In this document: one piece after another, positions 15,822-24,947 of the stretch
How positions within the stretch are numbered: position 1 is the first letter of the stretch
How the letters are laid out: every line of letters starts with the position of its first letter
NCBI RefSeq assembly: GCF_023156535.1
Contig: NZ_JALNMH010000001.1
Span: forward strand, 372,001 to 436,000
Direction of reading: 5' to 3'
DNA: 64,000 nt
From: Pseudomarimonas salicorniae
GTDB lineage: Bacteria; Pseudomonadota; Gammaproteobacteria; Xanthomonadales; Xanthomonadaceae
The notes under the pieces: generated by a model
Database searches by the model: none
What the model was told of the DNA's origin: nothing
The model's input: only the letters and a program-made list of their open reading frames with translations
Made by a program: the position numbers and the translations under genes

Positions 15822-18142
15822 GCGCGCGCCGCCGCGCCGCACTGGCCCTGCTGTGGGCGGTCCTGCTGGCGGCGCTGGCGGCGTTCGCCGCCGCCCGGCT
15901 GCAGACCAGCGGCGACCTGCGCCTGTTCATGCCGGCGGCACAGACCACCGACCAGCGCCTGCTGCTCGACAGCCTTGGCGAGGGGCCCGGCTCGCGTCTG
16001 CTGCTGATCGCCCTGTCCGGCGCCGGGGCCGAGCCGCTGGCCGATGCCTCCCGCGCACTGCGTGAAGCGCTCGACGGGCAAGGGCTGTTCCGCCGCGTGC
16101 TCAACGGGGAGCAGGGCGCCGAGGCGTTTCCCGAGGACAGCCTGCCCTACCGCTACCTGCTGAGTGACGGCCTGGCTGCCCGGCCCCTCGACGCCGAGCA
16201 CCTAGGCCGCGCGCTGCGCGCCCGCCTGCAGGACCTCGGCTCGCCGGCGGCCAGCCTGATCGAGCCCTGGCTGGCCCGCGACCCGACCCTTGAGATGCTC
16301 CACCTGGCCGAGCGCTGGCAGCCGGCGCGGGAGCCCGAGCGTCGCTTCGATGTCTGGTTCGACAAGGCCGGGGAGAACGCACTGCTGGTCGCCGAGACCG
16401 AGGCCGCCGGCTTCGATCCCGAGGCCCAGCAGGCCGCGCTGCGCGCCCTGCGGGCCGCGGTCGACGAGGTCGCCGAAGGCACACCGCTGCGGCTCGAAGT
16501 GTCAGGACCCGGGGCCTTCTCGGTGCTGATGCGCGAGCGCACCGAGGGCGAGGCGACCCGCCTTGGCCTGCTGGCCAGCGCGGCGATGATCCTGCTGATG
16601 GGCCTGGCCTACCGCGGCTGGCGCCTGCCCCTGCTCGGCGCCCTGCCGCTGGCCACTGCGGCGCTGGCAGGACTGGGCTGCGTGGCCTGGCTGTTCGGCT
16701 CGGTGCACGGCATCACCCTGGCTTTCGGATTCACCCTGATCGGCATCGCGCTGGACTATCCGGTGCACCTGTTCAGCCATCGCCACGCCGAACGCTCGGC
16801 CTGGCAGGACGCCCGGCGGATCGGCCGCACCCTCGCGGCCGGCGTGGTCTCGACCTGCCTCGCCTACGCCAGCTTCCTCGTCTCCGGCGTGGCCGGGCTT
16901 GCCCAGCTCGCCGCCTTTGCCATCGCCGGATTGCTGGCCGCGGCCCTCTCCACGCGCTGGCTGCTGCCCGCGCTGATGCCGGCAGCGGCAGGCGACCCCG
17001 GCCGCTCGGCCTGGGTGATGCGCCTCGACCGCCTGCCGGGTGCCCTGCCGCAGGCGCCGCGATGGGCGACACTGCTGGCCGTACTGGCGCTGGCTGCACT
17101 GCTGGCCTCGCCGCGATCACTCTGGGACGACAACCTCGGTCGTCTGACGCCGCTGCCGCAGGACCTGGTGCAGCGCGACGCCGAACTGCGCGCCGCCCTG
17201 CGCGCCAGCGACGTGCGTCATCTGCTGGTGCTCGAAGGCACCGACACCGAAGCCCTGCTGCAGCGCTGCGAGGCCCTGCTTCCCGGGCTCGATGGGCTGG
17301 TCGAAGCCGGCGCGCTGGACGACGCCGAGCCGCCCTGCCGCTACCTGCCCAGCCAGCGCACCCAGCTGGAGCGGCGTGCGGCCCTGCCCGATGCCGAGAC
17401 ACTGCGCGCCGCCCTCGAGGCAGCCGCCCATAACCTGCCGTTCCGCCAGGAGGCCTTTGCACCCTTCCTGGAGGACGTGGCTGCGGCACGCGAGGCCGCG
17501 CCGCTCGGCCCCGCCGACCTCGAGGGCAGCCCGCTCGGCAGCCGCCTCGCCTCCCTGCTGCCCGCCAGTGAGCCTCCGGTGGCCCTGATCGGCCTGTCCG
17601 GCCTGCGCGACGTATCGGCGCTGCAGCGTTTCGCGGCAACGTCCGGGGATGACCTGCACCTGCTCGATATGAAGGCCGCCTCCGAGGCGCTGGCCGCGAC
17701 CTATCGCGAGCGCATGCTGCTGGCCCTGAGCCTGGCCTTCGCCCTGCTGCTGCTGGCCCTGGCCGCCTTCCTGCGCGACCTCCGCCGGGTCGGCCAGGTG
17801 CTGGCCCCGGTGCTGCTCGCTGCCCTGTGCACGGCGGCGGCCCTGCACCTGGGCGGCGTCGCCTTCAACCTGTTCCACCTGGTCGCGCTGATCCTTGCCA
17901 GCGGCCTCGGCCTGGACTACGCGCTGTTCTTCCAGCGCGCCGGGCGCGACCCGGACGAGCGCCGGCGCACCCTGCACGGCATCGGCGTCTGTGCCGTCTC
18001 GACCCTGCTGGTGTTCGGCCTGCTGGCCAGCTCGAGCGTCCCGGTGCTGCGGGCGATCGGCCTGACCGTCGCCCTGGGCGTCGCCTTCAACCTGCTGCTG
18101 GCGAGCCAGCTTGCCGCGGAGCGCATCGATGATCGACCGTGA
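15818..18142 (+). CDS. MMPL/RND-type exporter of the aryl polyene cluster
   Basis: 774 residues. An N-terminal TM (~8-25) is followed by a large periplasmic loop (~27-240), five TM helices (GLLASAAMILLMGLAYRG to LLAAALSTRWLLPALM), another TM at ~410, a second periplasmic loop (~430-630), and five more TMs (MLLALSLAFALLLLALAAFL onward). This internal duplication is the MMPL/RND plan. FTLIGIALDYPVHLFSHRHA and ASGLGLDYALFFQRA carry the TM4/TM10 acidic residues for proton relay. It should move the lipid-linked polyene from the inner membrane to the LolA-like carrier encoded just upstream. Confidence 0.88.
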   Translation: MSARRRAALALLWAVLLAALAAFAAARLQTSGDLRLFMPAAQTTDQRLLLDSLGEGPGSRLLLIALSGAGAEPLADASRALREALDGQGLFRRVLNGEQGAEAFPEDSLPYRYLLSDGLAARPLDAEHLGRALRARLQDLGSPAASLIEPWLARDPTLEMLHLAERWQPAREPERRFDVWFDKAGENALLVAETEAAGFDPEAQQAALRALRAAVDEVAEGTPLRLEVSGPGAFSVLMRERTEGEATRLGLLASAAMILLMGLAYRGWRLPLLGALPLATAALAGLGCVAWLFGSVHGITLAFGFTLIGIALDYPVHLFSHRHAERSAWQDARRIGRTLAAGVVSTCLAYASFLVSGVAGLAQLAAFAIAGLLAAALSTRWLLPALMPAAAGDPGRSAWVMRLDRLPGALPQAPRWATLLAVLALAALLASPRSLWDDNLGRLTPLPQDLVQRDAELRAALRASDVRHLLVLEGTDTEALLQRCEALLPGLDGLVEAGALDDAEPPCRYLPSQRTQLERRAALPDAETLRAALEAAAHNLPFRQEAFAPFLEDVAAAREAAPLGPADLEGSPLGSRLASLLPASEPPVALIGLSGLRDVSALQRFAATSGDDLHLLDMKAASEALAATYRERMLLALSLAFALLLLALAAFLRDLRRVGQVLAPVLLAALCTAAALHLGGVAFNLFHLVALILASGLGLDYALFFQRAGRDPDERRRTLHGIGVCAVSTLLVFGLLASSSVPVLRAIGLTVALGVAFNLLLASQLAAERIDDRP

Positions 18143-18581
18143 CGCCATCCTCGCGATGATTCCGCACCAGGGCAGCATGTGCCTGCTCGATCGCGTGCTC
18201 GACTGGAACGACGAGCGCATCCACTGCCAGAGCGAGGCCCACCTGCGCGCCAACCTGCCGCTGCGCAGCGGCGGCCGCCTGCGCGGGGTGCACCTGTGCG
18301 AGTTCGGCGCCCAGTCGATGGCCGTGCACGGCGGACTGCTCGCCCGCGCCAGCGGCGGGCGGGCCCAGCCCGGCCTGCTGGTCGCCTTGCGTGGCGTGCG
18401 CATCAGCCATGGCGTCCTGCCCGCGCTGCCGGGCCCGCTCGACGTATTCGGCGACAAGCTGGCCGCCGGCGAGACCGGCTGGCAGTACGCCTTTCGCGTC
18501 AAGCACGCCGGCGAGCTGCTGGCCGAAGGCCGCGCCGCGGTGATGCCGGCACCCTGCGGCATGAACCTGTCGTTGCGCTGA
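18129..18581 (+). CDS. ApeP-like 3-hydroxyacyl-ACP dehydratase
   Basis: 150 residues from ATG 18129, 14 bp inside the MMPL gene. The N-terminus MIDRDAILAMIPHQGSMCLL with the PHxGxMxLLD motif and the later HLCEFGAQSMAVHGGLLA segment match the ApeP-type hot-dog dehydratases of aryl polyene clusters. It should work with the dehydratase at 13992-14294 to install the conjugated double bonds. It is 42 bp upstream of the ketoreductase gene. Confidence 0.8.
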   Translation: MIDRDAILAMIPHQGSMCLLDRVLDWNDERIHCQSEAHLRANLPLRSGGRLRGVHLCEFGAQSMAVHGGLLARASGGRAQPGLLVALRGVRISHGVLPALPGPLDVFGDKLAAGETGWQYAFRVKHAGELLAEGRAAVMPAPCGMNLSLR

Positions 18582-18623
18582 AACGCCTCGACCCCTGAAC
18601 CCAGAACCAAGGGAGACCTGACC

Positions 18624-19352
18624 ATGAGCACCATCCGACGCGCCCTGGTCACCGGCGGCAGCGGCGACATCGGTAGCGCCACCTGCCGCGCCCTGTCCGC
18701 CGCCGGCTGCCACGTCATCGTCCACGCCCACCGCGGCCTTGAGCGAGCCGAACAGCTGGTTCAGTCGCTGCGCGAGGCCGGCCACGGCGCCGAGGCGGTG
18801 GCCTTCGACGTTGCCGATCCCGCGGCCAGCGGCCAGGCCCTCGCCGGCCTGCTGGAGTCGGGGCCGATCCAGGTTCTGGTCAACAACGCCGGGATCCACG
18901 AGGACGCGACCATGGCCGGGATGGGCTTCGAGCAGTGGCAGCGGGTGGTGAACGTCAGCCTGAACGGCTTCTTCAACGTGACCCAGCCGCTGCTGCTGCC
19001 GATGGCGCGCACCCGCTGGGGCCGGATCATCAACGTCTCCTCGGTGGCCGCCGTGCTCGGCAACCGCGGCCAGACCAACTACGCCGCCGCCAAGTCCGGT
19101 CTGCACGGCGCCTCACGCTCGCTGGCCCGCGAACTGGGATCACGCGGCATCACCGTCAATGTCGTCGCGCCCGGCGTCATCGAGGGCCGGATGGCCGATG
19201 ACAGCTTCTCCGCCGAGCAGGTCAAGCAGATCGTCCCCGCCGGCCGCGCCGGCCGCCCCGAGGAAGTCGCCGCCCTGATCGCCTTTCTTGCCTCGGACCA
19301 GGCCGGCTACATCAACGGGCAGGTGATCGGGATCAACGGCGGGATGGGGTGA
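18624..19352 (+). CDS. 3-ketoacyl-ACP reductase (FabG-like) of the polyene pathway
   Basis: 242 residues, a short-chain dehydrogenase/reductase. The NADPH-binding TGGSGDIG (10-17), NNAG (87-90), catalytic Ser140 in INVSSVAA and Tyr153/Lys157 in TNYAAAKSG are all present. RPEEVAALIAFLASDQAGYI completes the FabG pattern. AGGGAGA at 18609-18616 gives a good ribosome binding site for the ATG. It should reduce the 3-keto group in every elongation round. It is the last clearly pathway-specific gene of the plus-strand string. Confidence 0.92.
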   Translation: MSTIRRALVTGGSGDIGSATCRALSAAGCHVIVHAHRGLERAEQLVQSLREAGHGAEAVAFDVADPAASGQALAGLLESGPIQVLVNNAGIHEDATMAGMGFEQWQRVVNVSLNGFFNVTQPLLLPMARTRWGRIINVSSVAAVLGNRGQTNYAAAKSGLHGASRSLARELGSRGITVNVVAPGVIEGRMADDSFSAEQVKQIVPAGRAGRPEEVAALIAFLASDQAGYINGQVIGINGGMG

Positions 19353-19415
19353 CAGCTCCGGCCTTATCACGCAGTATCGTGCAGCCAGGTTCCGTTCACC
19401 CATACAGGAGGCTTC

Positions 19416-19922
19416 TTGAAACCGATGCTTAAGCTGTTGCCGTTTGCCCTCGCCCTTGCCAGCGCACCGGCGCTCGCCGACAGCGTGCGCATGGCCGCCG
19501 AAACACCCTATTCCGAGGACGCGGAGATCTCCGAGAAGGTGCGCAGCGAGTGCCTGAAGCTCAACGGACAGCTGCCCGCCTACACCCGCGAGTTCGGCGC
19601 CGAATTCGGCGTGCGCGTCGATCTGCTCGACCGCATCGACACTGCGGCCGAGGGCCGGGTGCTCGAGGTCGAGATCCTCGATGCGGTCAGCATGGGCAAC
19701 GCCTTCATCGGGCACCAGAAGCACTCGCGGATCAAGGGCAACCTGTACGAGAACGGCCAGCTGGTGGCCAGCTTCAAGGGCCGCCGCAACTCCATGGGTG
19801 GTGCATTCGCCGGCTACAAGGGCTCCTGCTCGGTGCTCGGCCGGACCATGAAGGCCCTTGGCAAGGACATCGCCCAGTGGCTGCAAAACCCCACCGACGG
19901 CGCGCGACTGGGCGACATGTAG
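19416..19922 (+). CDS. Exported protein of unknown function
   Basis: 168 residues. The start is taken as TTG 19416 because CAGGAG at 19405-19410 is well spaced from it; ATG 19425 would give MLKLLPFALA. The signal peptide ends at APALA-DS. The mature protein has two pairs of features that suggest a compact domain: SECLKLNGQLPAYTREFG and an Arg/Lys-rich NGQLVASFKGRRNS stretch. I do not recognise a family. Its position 63 bp after the FabG gene may put it in the polyene transcript, but it could be independent. Confidence 0.65.
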   Translation: MKPMLKLLPFALALASAPALADSVRMAAETPYSEDAEISEKVRSECLKLNGQLPAYTREFGAEFGVRVDLLDRIDTAAEGRVLEVEILDAVSMGNAFIGHQKHSRIKGNLYENGQLVASFKGRRNSMGGAFAGYKGSCSVLGRTMKALGKDIAQWLQNPTDGARLGDM

Positions 19923-20071
19923 CCCGCGGCTGCGGGGGCTTTCCCTTCGGCCGCTACTGCCCCAAGGCACCACAAGCGGCGCAGCAGGACAGCGCACCCC
20001 ATCCCTGCGTCGATGGGGTCGTCGCGCGCAAGGTTCGCATTCGCCTCGGTCGCTGAAATGCCCGCGCCCTC

Positions 20072-20168
20072 TGTGGGAGTGCCCTTGGGCGCGACCGCGG
20101 AGTTCCGCTCTGGCCGCGGTCTATGGTGAATCCACAGCGCCGCGGTCGCGCCCATGGGCACTCCCACA
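20072..20168. repeat. REPIN-like palindrome, family A copy 1
   Basis: A 97-bp inverted pair opening TGTGGGAGTGCCCTTGGGCG and closing with its complement, with GCGACCGCGG/CCGCGGTCGCGC forming the inner stem. The 565-bp gap 19923-20487 holds this and the family B element at 20262, joined by shared flanking sequence, and no supportable gene. The TGTGGGAG-type head resembles REP sequences described in Pseudomonas and Xanthomonadales. Confidence 0.85.
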
Positions 20169-20261
20169 GTCGGGTCTCGTTGAAACGCGGGAATGCGGTG
20201 GAAGTGGTCGGGATTCAGACGCGCCACAAGGGCGCGAAGTTCGCGTTCGCCCCGGTCCCGC

Positions 20262-20328
20262 TGTAGGAGCCAGCTTGCTGGCGATAGGCGCCCCGGATGG
20301 GACGATCGCCAGCAAGCTGGCTCCTACA
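20262..20328. repeat. REPIN-like palindrome, family B copy 1
   Basis: A 67-bp inverted pair: TGTAGGAGCCAGCTTGCTGG and its complement around a short GGCGCCCCGGATGGGACG spacer. The same element recurs at 31183, 49554 and 55345 in this window. Confidence 0.85.
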
Positions 20329-20487
20329 TTCGGGCGTTGTGGAAGGTCTGCTTCGCGCCCGTTGTTTGCATTCACGCCTCGGCGAGCGGGCTTCGGGGCA
20401 GGTGCGGTGCATCCTGTTTGCCTGGCGCGGCCGCGGGTGGGCCGGGCGCCCTGGTTCTGAACATGCCGTTTGGCCTGTGCGTCGGGC

Positions 20488-22059
20488 TCAGGCGACCTCG
20501 CGGAACAGGGCCGGCGGATCGGGCTGCGGCGGGGCTCCGGGGCTCAGCCCGGCGCGTCGGTCCAGGGCCTGGGCGAGGCGCTCGAGGAGCTGGACGTTCT
20601 GTCGCAACCGCTGGCGCAGGGCGTCATCGTCGAGGGGGTCGTGCAGGCCGCGGTTGAGTTCGTGGAACCAGTCGAGTTCGCCCTGGTCGAGCATGACCGC
20701 GTCATTGGGCGCGGGGCCGCGCTGGTCCCAGGCGCGGAAGAGCGACTGCATCCGCGCGTTGAGCTGCTGGGCCTGCTCCAGTTCCGGGCGCAGCTCGCCG
20801 AGCAGGATGAGGTCGGTCAGGCGATGCTGGAAGACCAGCTGGCAGAGCACGCCCCAGTAGTAGGCGTAGTCCCAAAGCACCTTGTTCGGAAACACCTCGG
20901 CATTGCCGAACAGCGGGTACTGGTCCTGGTAGAGGCTGAGCGTGTTCTCGTAGAAGGACTGGAACAGCTGCTCGTAGAGCCGCGCGTAGGGGCCGAGCGA
21001 TGCCCCCTCGCGCTGGCGGGCAACCAGTTCGACGATGTAGGTGTTGGCGATGGCGATGAAGTCGCTGCCGGGAGAGTAGAACGGGTCCAGGAAGACCCCG
21101 GCCTCACCGGTCAGCGCCCAGCGGTCGGCCGAGAACACCTGCTTGCAGCGGTAGGAGAATTTGCGGAAGAAGGCGAAGTCGAGCAGGCCCTTGCGCGCGG
21201 CCTCGACATGGTCGGCGAGCAGGGGCTGGTGGCGACGCAGCCAGTCGAGCGCGCGCTCGAAGCTGTTCATCGACTCCAGCGGATGCAGGGCCGGATCGGC
21301 GACGATGCCGACCGAGTGCGCCCCGGAAGACAGCGGGATCAGCCACACCCAGTAGCCCGGCCCCACCAGGTGATTGGTCGAGCGCCAGCGCTCGGGCGGC
21401 TCGCACTCGGCACGCCAATCCGGGTTGTCGCACCAGTCATCGATCTTCAGCCGCCGGTCGAGCCGGAACCAGACGGCATGGGCGTTGTGCGCGTTGTCCT
21501 CGGCCAGGCCCAGGCGGCGCTTGATCAGGCCGGCGCGGCCGGACGCATCGAGCAGCCAATCGGCCGTGACCTCGTGGCGCGCGCCGGCCTGCTCGAAGAC
21601 CACCCGGTGCGGCTGGGTGTCCCCGCCGATGGCCAGCTCACGGACCACGGCGGCGTCGCGGAACTCGATGCCGCGACGGCGCACTTCCTCGCCGAGGAAA
21701 TTCTCGAAGATGCCGCGGTCGATCTGCCAGGCCGGAGTCGGCAGCGCGCGGCGCACGCCCAGCTCGGTGACCTGGTCGAGCTCGCGATGGCCATCGGAGA
21801 AGAAGAAGCGAAAGCCGAACTTCCGGATGTGGCAGCGCTCGAGGTGCTCGCGCAGGCCGAGAGCGTCGGCGAAGTAGTGGGCACCGATCTCCACGGTCGA
21901 TTCGCCGACCTTGTGCGCCGCCTCGGGCACCGGATGCGGGCGCCGTTCGACGACCAGGATGCGCAGCTCGGGAAAGCGCTGCCGCAGCTGCAGGGCAAGG
22001 GTCAGGCCGGCGAGGCCGCCGCCGAGGATCAGGGCGTCGACGCTGGCCGCCGTCGGCAT
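20488..22059 (-). CDS. FAD-dependent halogenase-like monooxygenase (2)
   Basis: 523 residues from ATG 22059 (MPTAASVDALILGGGLAGLT). The FAD motif ILGGGLAG (11-18), GEST (52-55), the halogenase WxWxIP signature as WVWLIP (237-242) and Lys80 in RKFGFRF (KxGxxF) are all visible. GEAGVFLDPFYSPGSDF is the second FAD segment. It resembles the tryptophan-halogenase-like proteins annotated in xanthomonadin clusters and is clearly different from the first copy (longer, GEST instead of GESLLP). The gene overlaps the glycosyltransferase stop by one base. Halogenation of the aryl head is inferred, not shown. Confidence 0.82.
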   Translation of the reverse strand: MPTAASVDALILGGGLAGLTLALQLRQRFPELRILVVERRPHPVPEAAHKVGESTVEIGAHYFADALGLREHLERCHIRKFGFRFFFSDGHRELDQVTELGVRRALPTPAWQIDRGIFENFLGEEVRRRGIEFRDAAVVRELAIGGDTQPHRVVFEQAGARHEVTADWLLDASGRAGLIKRRLGLAEDNAHNAHAVWFRLDRRLKIDDWCDNPDWRAECEPPERWRSTNHLVGPGYWVWLIPLSSGAHSVGIVADPALHPLESMNSFERALDWLRRHQPLLADHVEAARKGLLDFAFFRKFSYRCKQVFSADRWALTGEAGVFLDPFYSPGSDFIAIANTYIVELVARQREGASLGPYARLYEQLFQSFYENTLSLYQDQYPLFGNAEVFPNKVLWDYAYYWGVLCQLVFQHRLTDLILLGELRPELEQAQQLNARMQSLFRAWDQRGPAPNDAVMLDQGELDWFHELNRGLHDPLDDDALRQRLRQNVQLLERLAQALDRRAGLSPGAPPQPDPPALFREVA

Positions 22060-22883
22060 CAGCCGGGCCTTGCCGCGGCGACGCCCGAGCCCAGCGCATC
22101 GCCGCCGGCGGACTGCTCGGGCACCCAGACCTCGGGCCGGCTGCGGCGCGCCTCGATGTATCGCGGGATCACCCGGCCATGGGTCCAGACCCGGCCGACC
22201 ACGTGGGAGGTGATCCGCCACAGGTCGGTCAGCGGGCGGAAGTGCGAGCGGCGCAGCTTCTCGCCGAGGCCCGGTCCGGAGTAGCGCGATTCGATCGGCA
22301 CCGAGACGCAGTGAACACAGAGTTTGCGCGCGGCCTGGATCAGGATCTCGGCCTCGAAGACGAAGCCGTCGGTCTCGACGTCGAGCGCGGCGACCTCGAT
22401 CGGGTAGTAGCGCTGGCCGCTCTGGGTATCGGCGATGCGCCGGCCGGTGGCCCAGGCGATACCCCAGTCGCCAAACTCGTTGGCCAACCGGCGGTAGAGC
22501 GGCTGCTGGGCGCGCTTCTTCAGGCGGGCGCCGATGATGATGCGTCCGGGGTGGACCTCGGCCGCGGCCAGCAGGCGCGGGATGTCATCGGGATCGTGCT
22601 GGCCGTCGCCGTCCATGCTCAGCACGCCCTGGTAGCCGGCCTCGACGGCCAGGCGGAATCCGTCACGCAGGCTCTCGCCCTTGCCACAGCGCCGCGCGTG
22701 TCGGACCAGGGTGACCGGCAGGTCGCGGATGCACTCGACGGTGTCGTCGGTGGAGCCGTCGTCGACGACGATCACGTTCGGACAGTGGCGCAGCGCGCCC
22801 TCGACCACCTCGCGGATGCGCAGCGCCTCGTTCAGCGCCGGGATCAGCACCGCGATGCGCCGGGACAGCGGAGACGGACTCAT
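22059..22883 (-). CDS. Family 2 glycosyltransferase (dolichol-phosphate mannosyltransferase-like)
   Basis: 274 residues. The GT-A fold signs are IAVLIPALNEALRIREVV, VIVVDDGSTDDT, the metal-binding MDGDGQHDPDDI (DxD) and TQSGQRYYPIEV. There is no obvious TM segment, so it is a soluble or peripheral enzyme. GT2 enzymes are standard in aryl polyene clusters and may glycosylate the lipid-linked product. Its start overlaps the KS-like gene upstream by 4 bp (22880-22883) and its TGA overlaps the halogenase-like ATG. Confidence 0.88.
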   Translation of the reverse strand: MSPSPLSRRIAVLIPALNEALRIREVVEGALRHCPNVIVVDDGSTDDTVECIRDLPVTLVRHARRCGKGESLRDGFRLAVEAGYQGVLSMDGDGQHDPDDIPRLLAAAEVHPGRIIIGARLKKRAQQPLYRRLANEFGDWGIAWATGRRIADTQSGQRYYPIEVAALDVETDGFVFEAEILIQAARKLCVHCVSVPIESRYSGPGLGEKLRRSHFRPLTDLWRITSHVVGRVWTHGRVIPRYIEARRSRPEVWVPEQSAGGDALGSGVAAARPG

Positions 22884-23653
22884 GCCGCCAGCTCCACGCT
22901 GAGCCGAGAGCCGGGTCCGGCCGGCAGCAGGCAGCGACCGCCGCCGCGGGCCAGGGCGCTGAACAGCGGCAGCATCGGCGCCATGGCATTGCCGGCGTAG
23001 CGCTCGGCCAGCGCATCGCGCTCCCTATCCGCCGCGCCTTCCTCGAGGCGCAACCGGTGGTCGCCCTCGGCGCCGCGGGACAGCACGAGCCCGGCGGCCA
23101 GCAGGCCCTCGCTGCGGCTGATCCGACCGAGCGGGCCCTGCGACTGGGCGTCGTAGGCCACCAGCAGCACCTGCGGGGCGCCGTCGGCCAGCTGGGCGGC
23201 GGCTTCGAGCAGGCCCTGGGCGAAGCTGGCATCGAAGGCGGAGAGCGCCGTGGCCGGCGCGTGGCAGCCGACGCCGATGGTCCAGTAGCCGGCCGCGGCG
23301 TTATGCACCGAGTTGTGGAACTTGGTCGGCGAGATGCTTCGCGGCGCCTCGGCGAGGCTGGCGCACATGTAGTCGGTGATGGCGAGGTCGCCGTGGGTCG
23401 AGGTGAACACCGAGGGCAGGGCCGCGGGGTCGGCGCCGGCATCGCGGCAGGCCGCCATGGCGACCTCGATGGCCAGGGCCACGGTGTCCGGTGCGCGACG
23501 GCGCTCGTTGGGCGGGAGCAGGTCGGGGGCCGGCTTGCGCGGCGCGGCCTCGGGCAGCTCGCCGGTTTCGATGAAGCGGCGTGCGAGGTCCCAGCCGGGC
23601 AGCCCACTGGCCCAGAAACCGATGCCGTCGATGCGGAAGGCGAACTGGCTCAT
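22880..23653 (-). CDS. Ketosynthase-like chain length factor
   Basis: 257 residues, matching the short N-terminal-type ketoacyl synthase family found beside the real KS in aryl polyene clusters (KISPTKFHN-like region SISPTKFHNSVHNAAAGYWT). It lacks the downstream His and GFGG motifs of a complete ketosynthase, so it cannot condense alone and probably pairs with the next gene's product. Cys130 in GVGCHAPATALSAFD aligns with the catalytic Cys position. Stop and start overlap both neighbours (22880 and 23650-23653), consistent with a KS/CLF heterodimer made in equal amounts. Confidence 0.85.
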   Translation of the reverse strand: MSQFAFRIDGIGFWASGLPGWDLARRFIETGELPEAAPRKPAPDLLPPNERRRAPDTVALAIEVAMAACRDAGADPAALPSVFTSTHGDLAITDYMCASLAEAPRSISPTKFHNSVHNAAAGYWTIGVGCHAPATALSAFDASFAQGLLEAAAQLADGAPQVLLVAYDAQSQGPLGRISRSEGLLAAGLVLSRGAEGDHRLRLEEGAADRERDALAERYAGNAMAPMLPLFSALARGGGRCLLPAGPGSRLSVELAA

Positions 23654-24834
23654 GCGTAGCCGAACAGCAGGGAGGCGTTGTTGCCGCCAAAACCAAACGA
23701 ATTGTTCATGACGTGGCGGCAGCGGCGCTGGCCATTGTCGAGGCGCAGCTGAGGGCCGCAGAGCGGGTCCAGCTCGGCGCTGTTGAGGGTGCCCGGCACC
23801 TCGCCGTGCTCCAGCGCCAGCAGGGCAATCACCGACTCGATGATGCCCGCGGCGCCCAGCGTGTGGCCGGTCCAGCCCTTGGTCGAGCTGGCCCAGGTCG
23901 AGGCCGGGAACAGGCCGGCGATGGCGTCGGCCTCGATCTCGTCGTTCTTCGGCGTCGCCGTGCCGTGCAGGTTGATGTAGTCGATGTCGGCGGGCGTGAG
24001 GCCGGCGCGGCTCAGTGCGCCTTCCATGGCCAGCCGCGCGCCAAGTCCCTCGGGATGCGGGCTGGACATGTGGTGGGCATCGCTGGATTCGCCCCAGCCT
24101 AGCAGGCGCGGGCCGCTGCCCTCGCGTTCAAGCAGGGCGAAGCCGGCAGCCTCGCCCAGCGAGAGACCGCGGCGGGCGACATCGAAGGGACGGCAGGGCT
24201 CGCTGGAAACCAGCTCCAGCGCGTTGAAGCCGAACAGGACGCTGCCGCAGAGGGTGTCGACGCCGCCGACCACGGCGGCCTCGACCACGCCCGAGCGGAT
24301 CAGCCGCGCGGCCTGGGCGAAGACCTTGGCGCTGGACGAGCAGGCAGTGGCCACGGTGACCGCCGGGCCGCGCAGGCCCAGCGCCTGCTGGACGAAGTCA
24401 CCCAGGGAATGCGGCGTGTGCACGATCGGCCGGGCGAGGTCGGCCGGGAAGCCGCCGTCACCGTCGAGCCGGGTGTAGGCCTCCTCGCTGGCGCCGATGC
24501 TCGAGGTCGAGGTGCCGACGACCACGGCGACGCCGCGCTCGCCGTGGCGCTTGCGCGCGGCGGCCACCCGGTCGAGGAAGCCATCGGCCTGCAGGGCCAT
24601 CCAGGCCAGCCGGTTGTTGCGGCAGTCCCAGCCTGCGAGCGATGCGGGCAGGGCGGACTCCTCGACGCCGGCGACGCGGCCGATGAAGGTGTCCAGCCGC
24701 TCCCCGTCGCCGAAATCGTTGCGCCGCAGGCCGCTGCGCCGGGCAGCCAGGGCCTCGCGCAGCGGGCCGAGGCCGACGCCGACGGCGCTGGTGGCGGTAT
24801 AGGCGGCAATGCAGGGAGCAGCGTTTGCGGACAA
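23650..24834 (-). CDS. Beta-ketoacyl-ACP synthase (FabF/ApeO-like)
   Basis: 394 residues if TTG 24834 is the start (MSANAAPCIAAYTATSAVGV). The only ATG, at 24891, adds 19 unlikely Arg-rich residues; neither has a clear Shine-Dalgarno. The complete triad is present: Cys165 in TVATACSSSAK, His290 in NLHGTATPKNDE, His324 in TKGWTGHTLGAAG, with SFGFGGNNAS at the C-terminus. It should condense malonyl-ACP with the growing aryl polyene. It is the first gene of the minus-strand string KS-CLF-GT2-halogenase and is divergent from the YdcF-like gene. Confidence 0.88.
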   Translation of the reverse strand: MSANAAPCIAAYTATSAVGVGLGPLREALAARRSGLRRNDFGDGERLDTFIGRVAGVEESALPASLAGWDCRNNRLAWMALQADGFLDRVAAARKRHGERGVAVVVGTSTSSIGASEEAYTRLDGDGGFPADLARPIVHTPHSLGDFVQQALGLRGPAVTVATACSSSAKVFAQAARLIRSGVVEAAVVGGVDTLCGSVLFGFNALELVSSEPCRPFDVARRGLSLGEAAGFALLEREGSGPRLLGWGESSDAHHMSSPHPEGLGARLAMEGALSRAGLTPADIDYINLHGTATPKNDEIEADAIAGLFPASTWASSTKGWTGHTLGAAGIIESVIALLALEHGEVPGTLNSAELDPLCGPQLRLDNGQRRCRHVMNNSFGFGGNNASLLFGYA

Positions 24835-24947
24835 GGACTTGCACCGGGTGGACGGCCGGGCAGTATCGCGCCTGTGACGATGGCGCGCCAAGCAAGAGGT
24901 GCGCGCCGGGCGTGGCGGGGCCGCCGATCCTGCCGCAGAATTCGGCG

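Noticed and set aside
20470-22284. 604-codon plus-strand ORF opposite the second halogenase-like gene
   Set aside because: Antisense shadow without recognisable domains.
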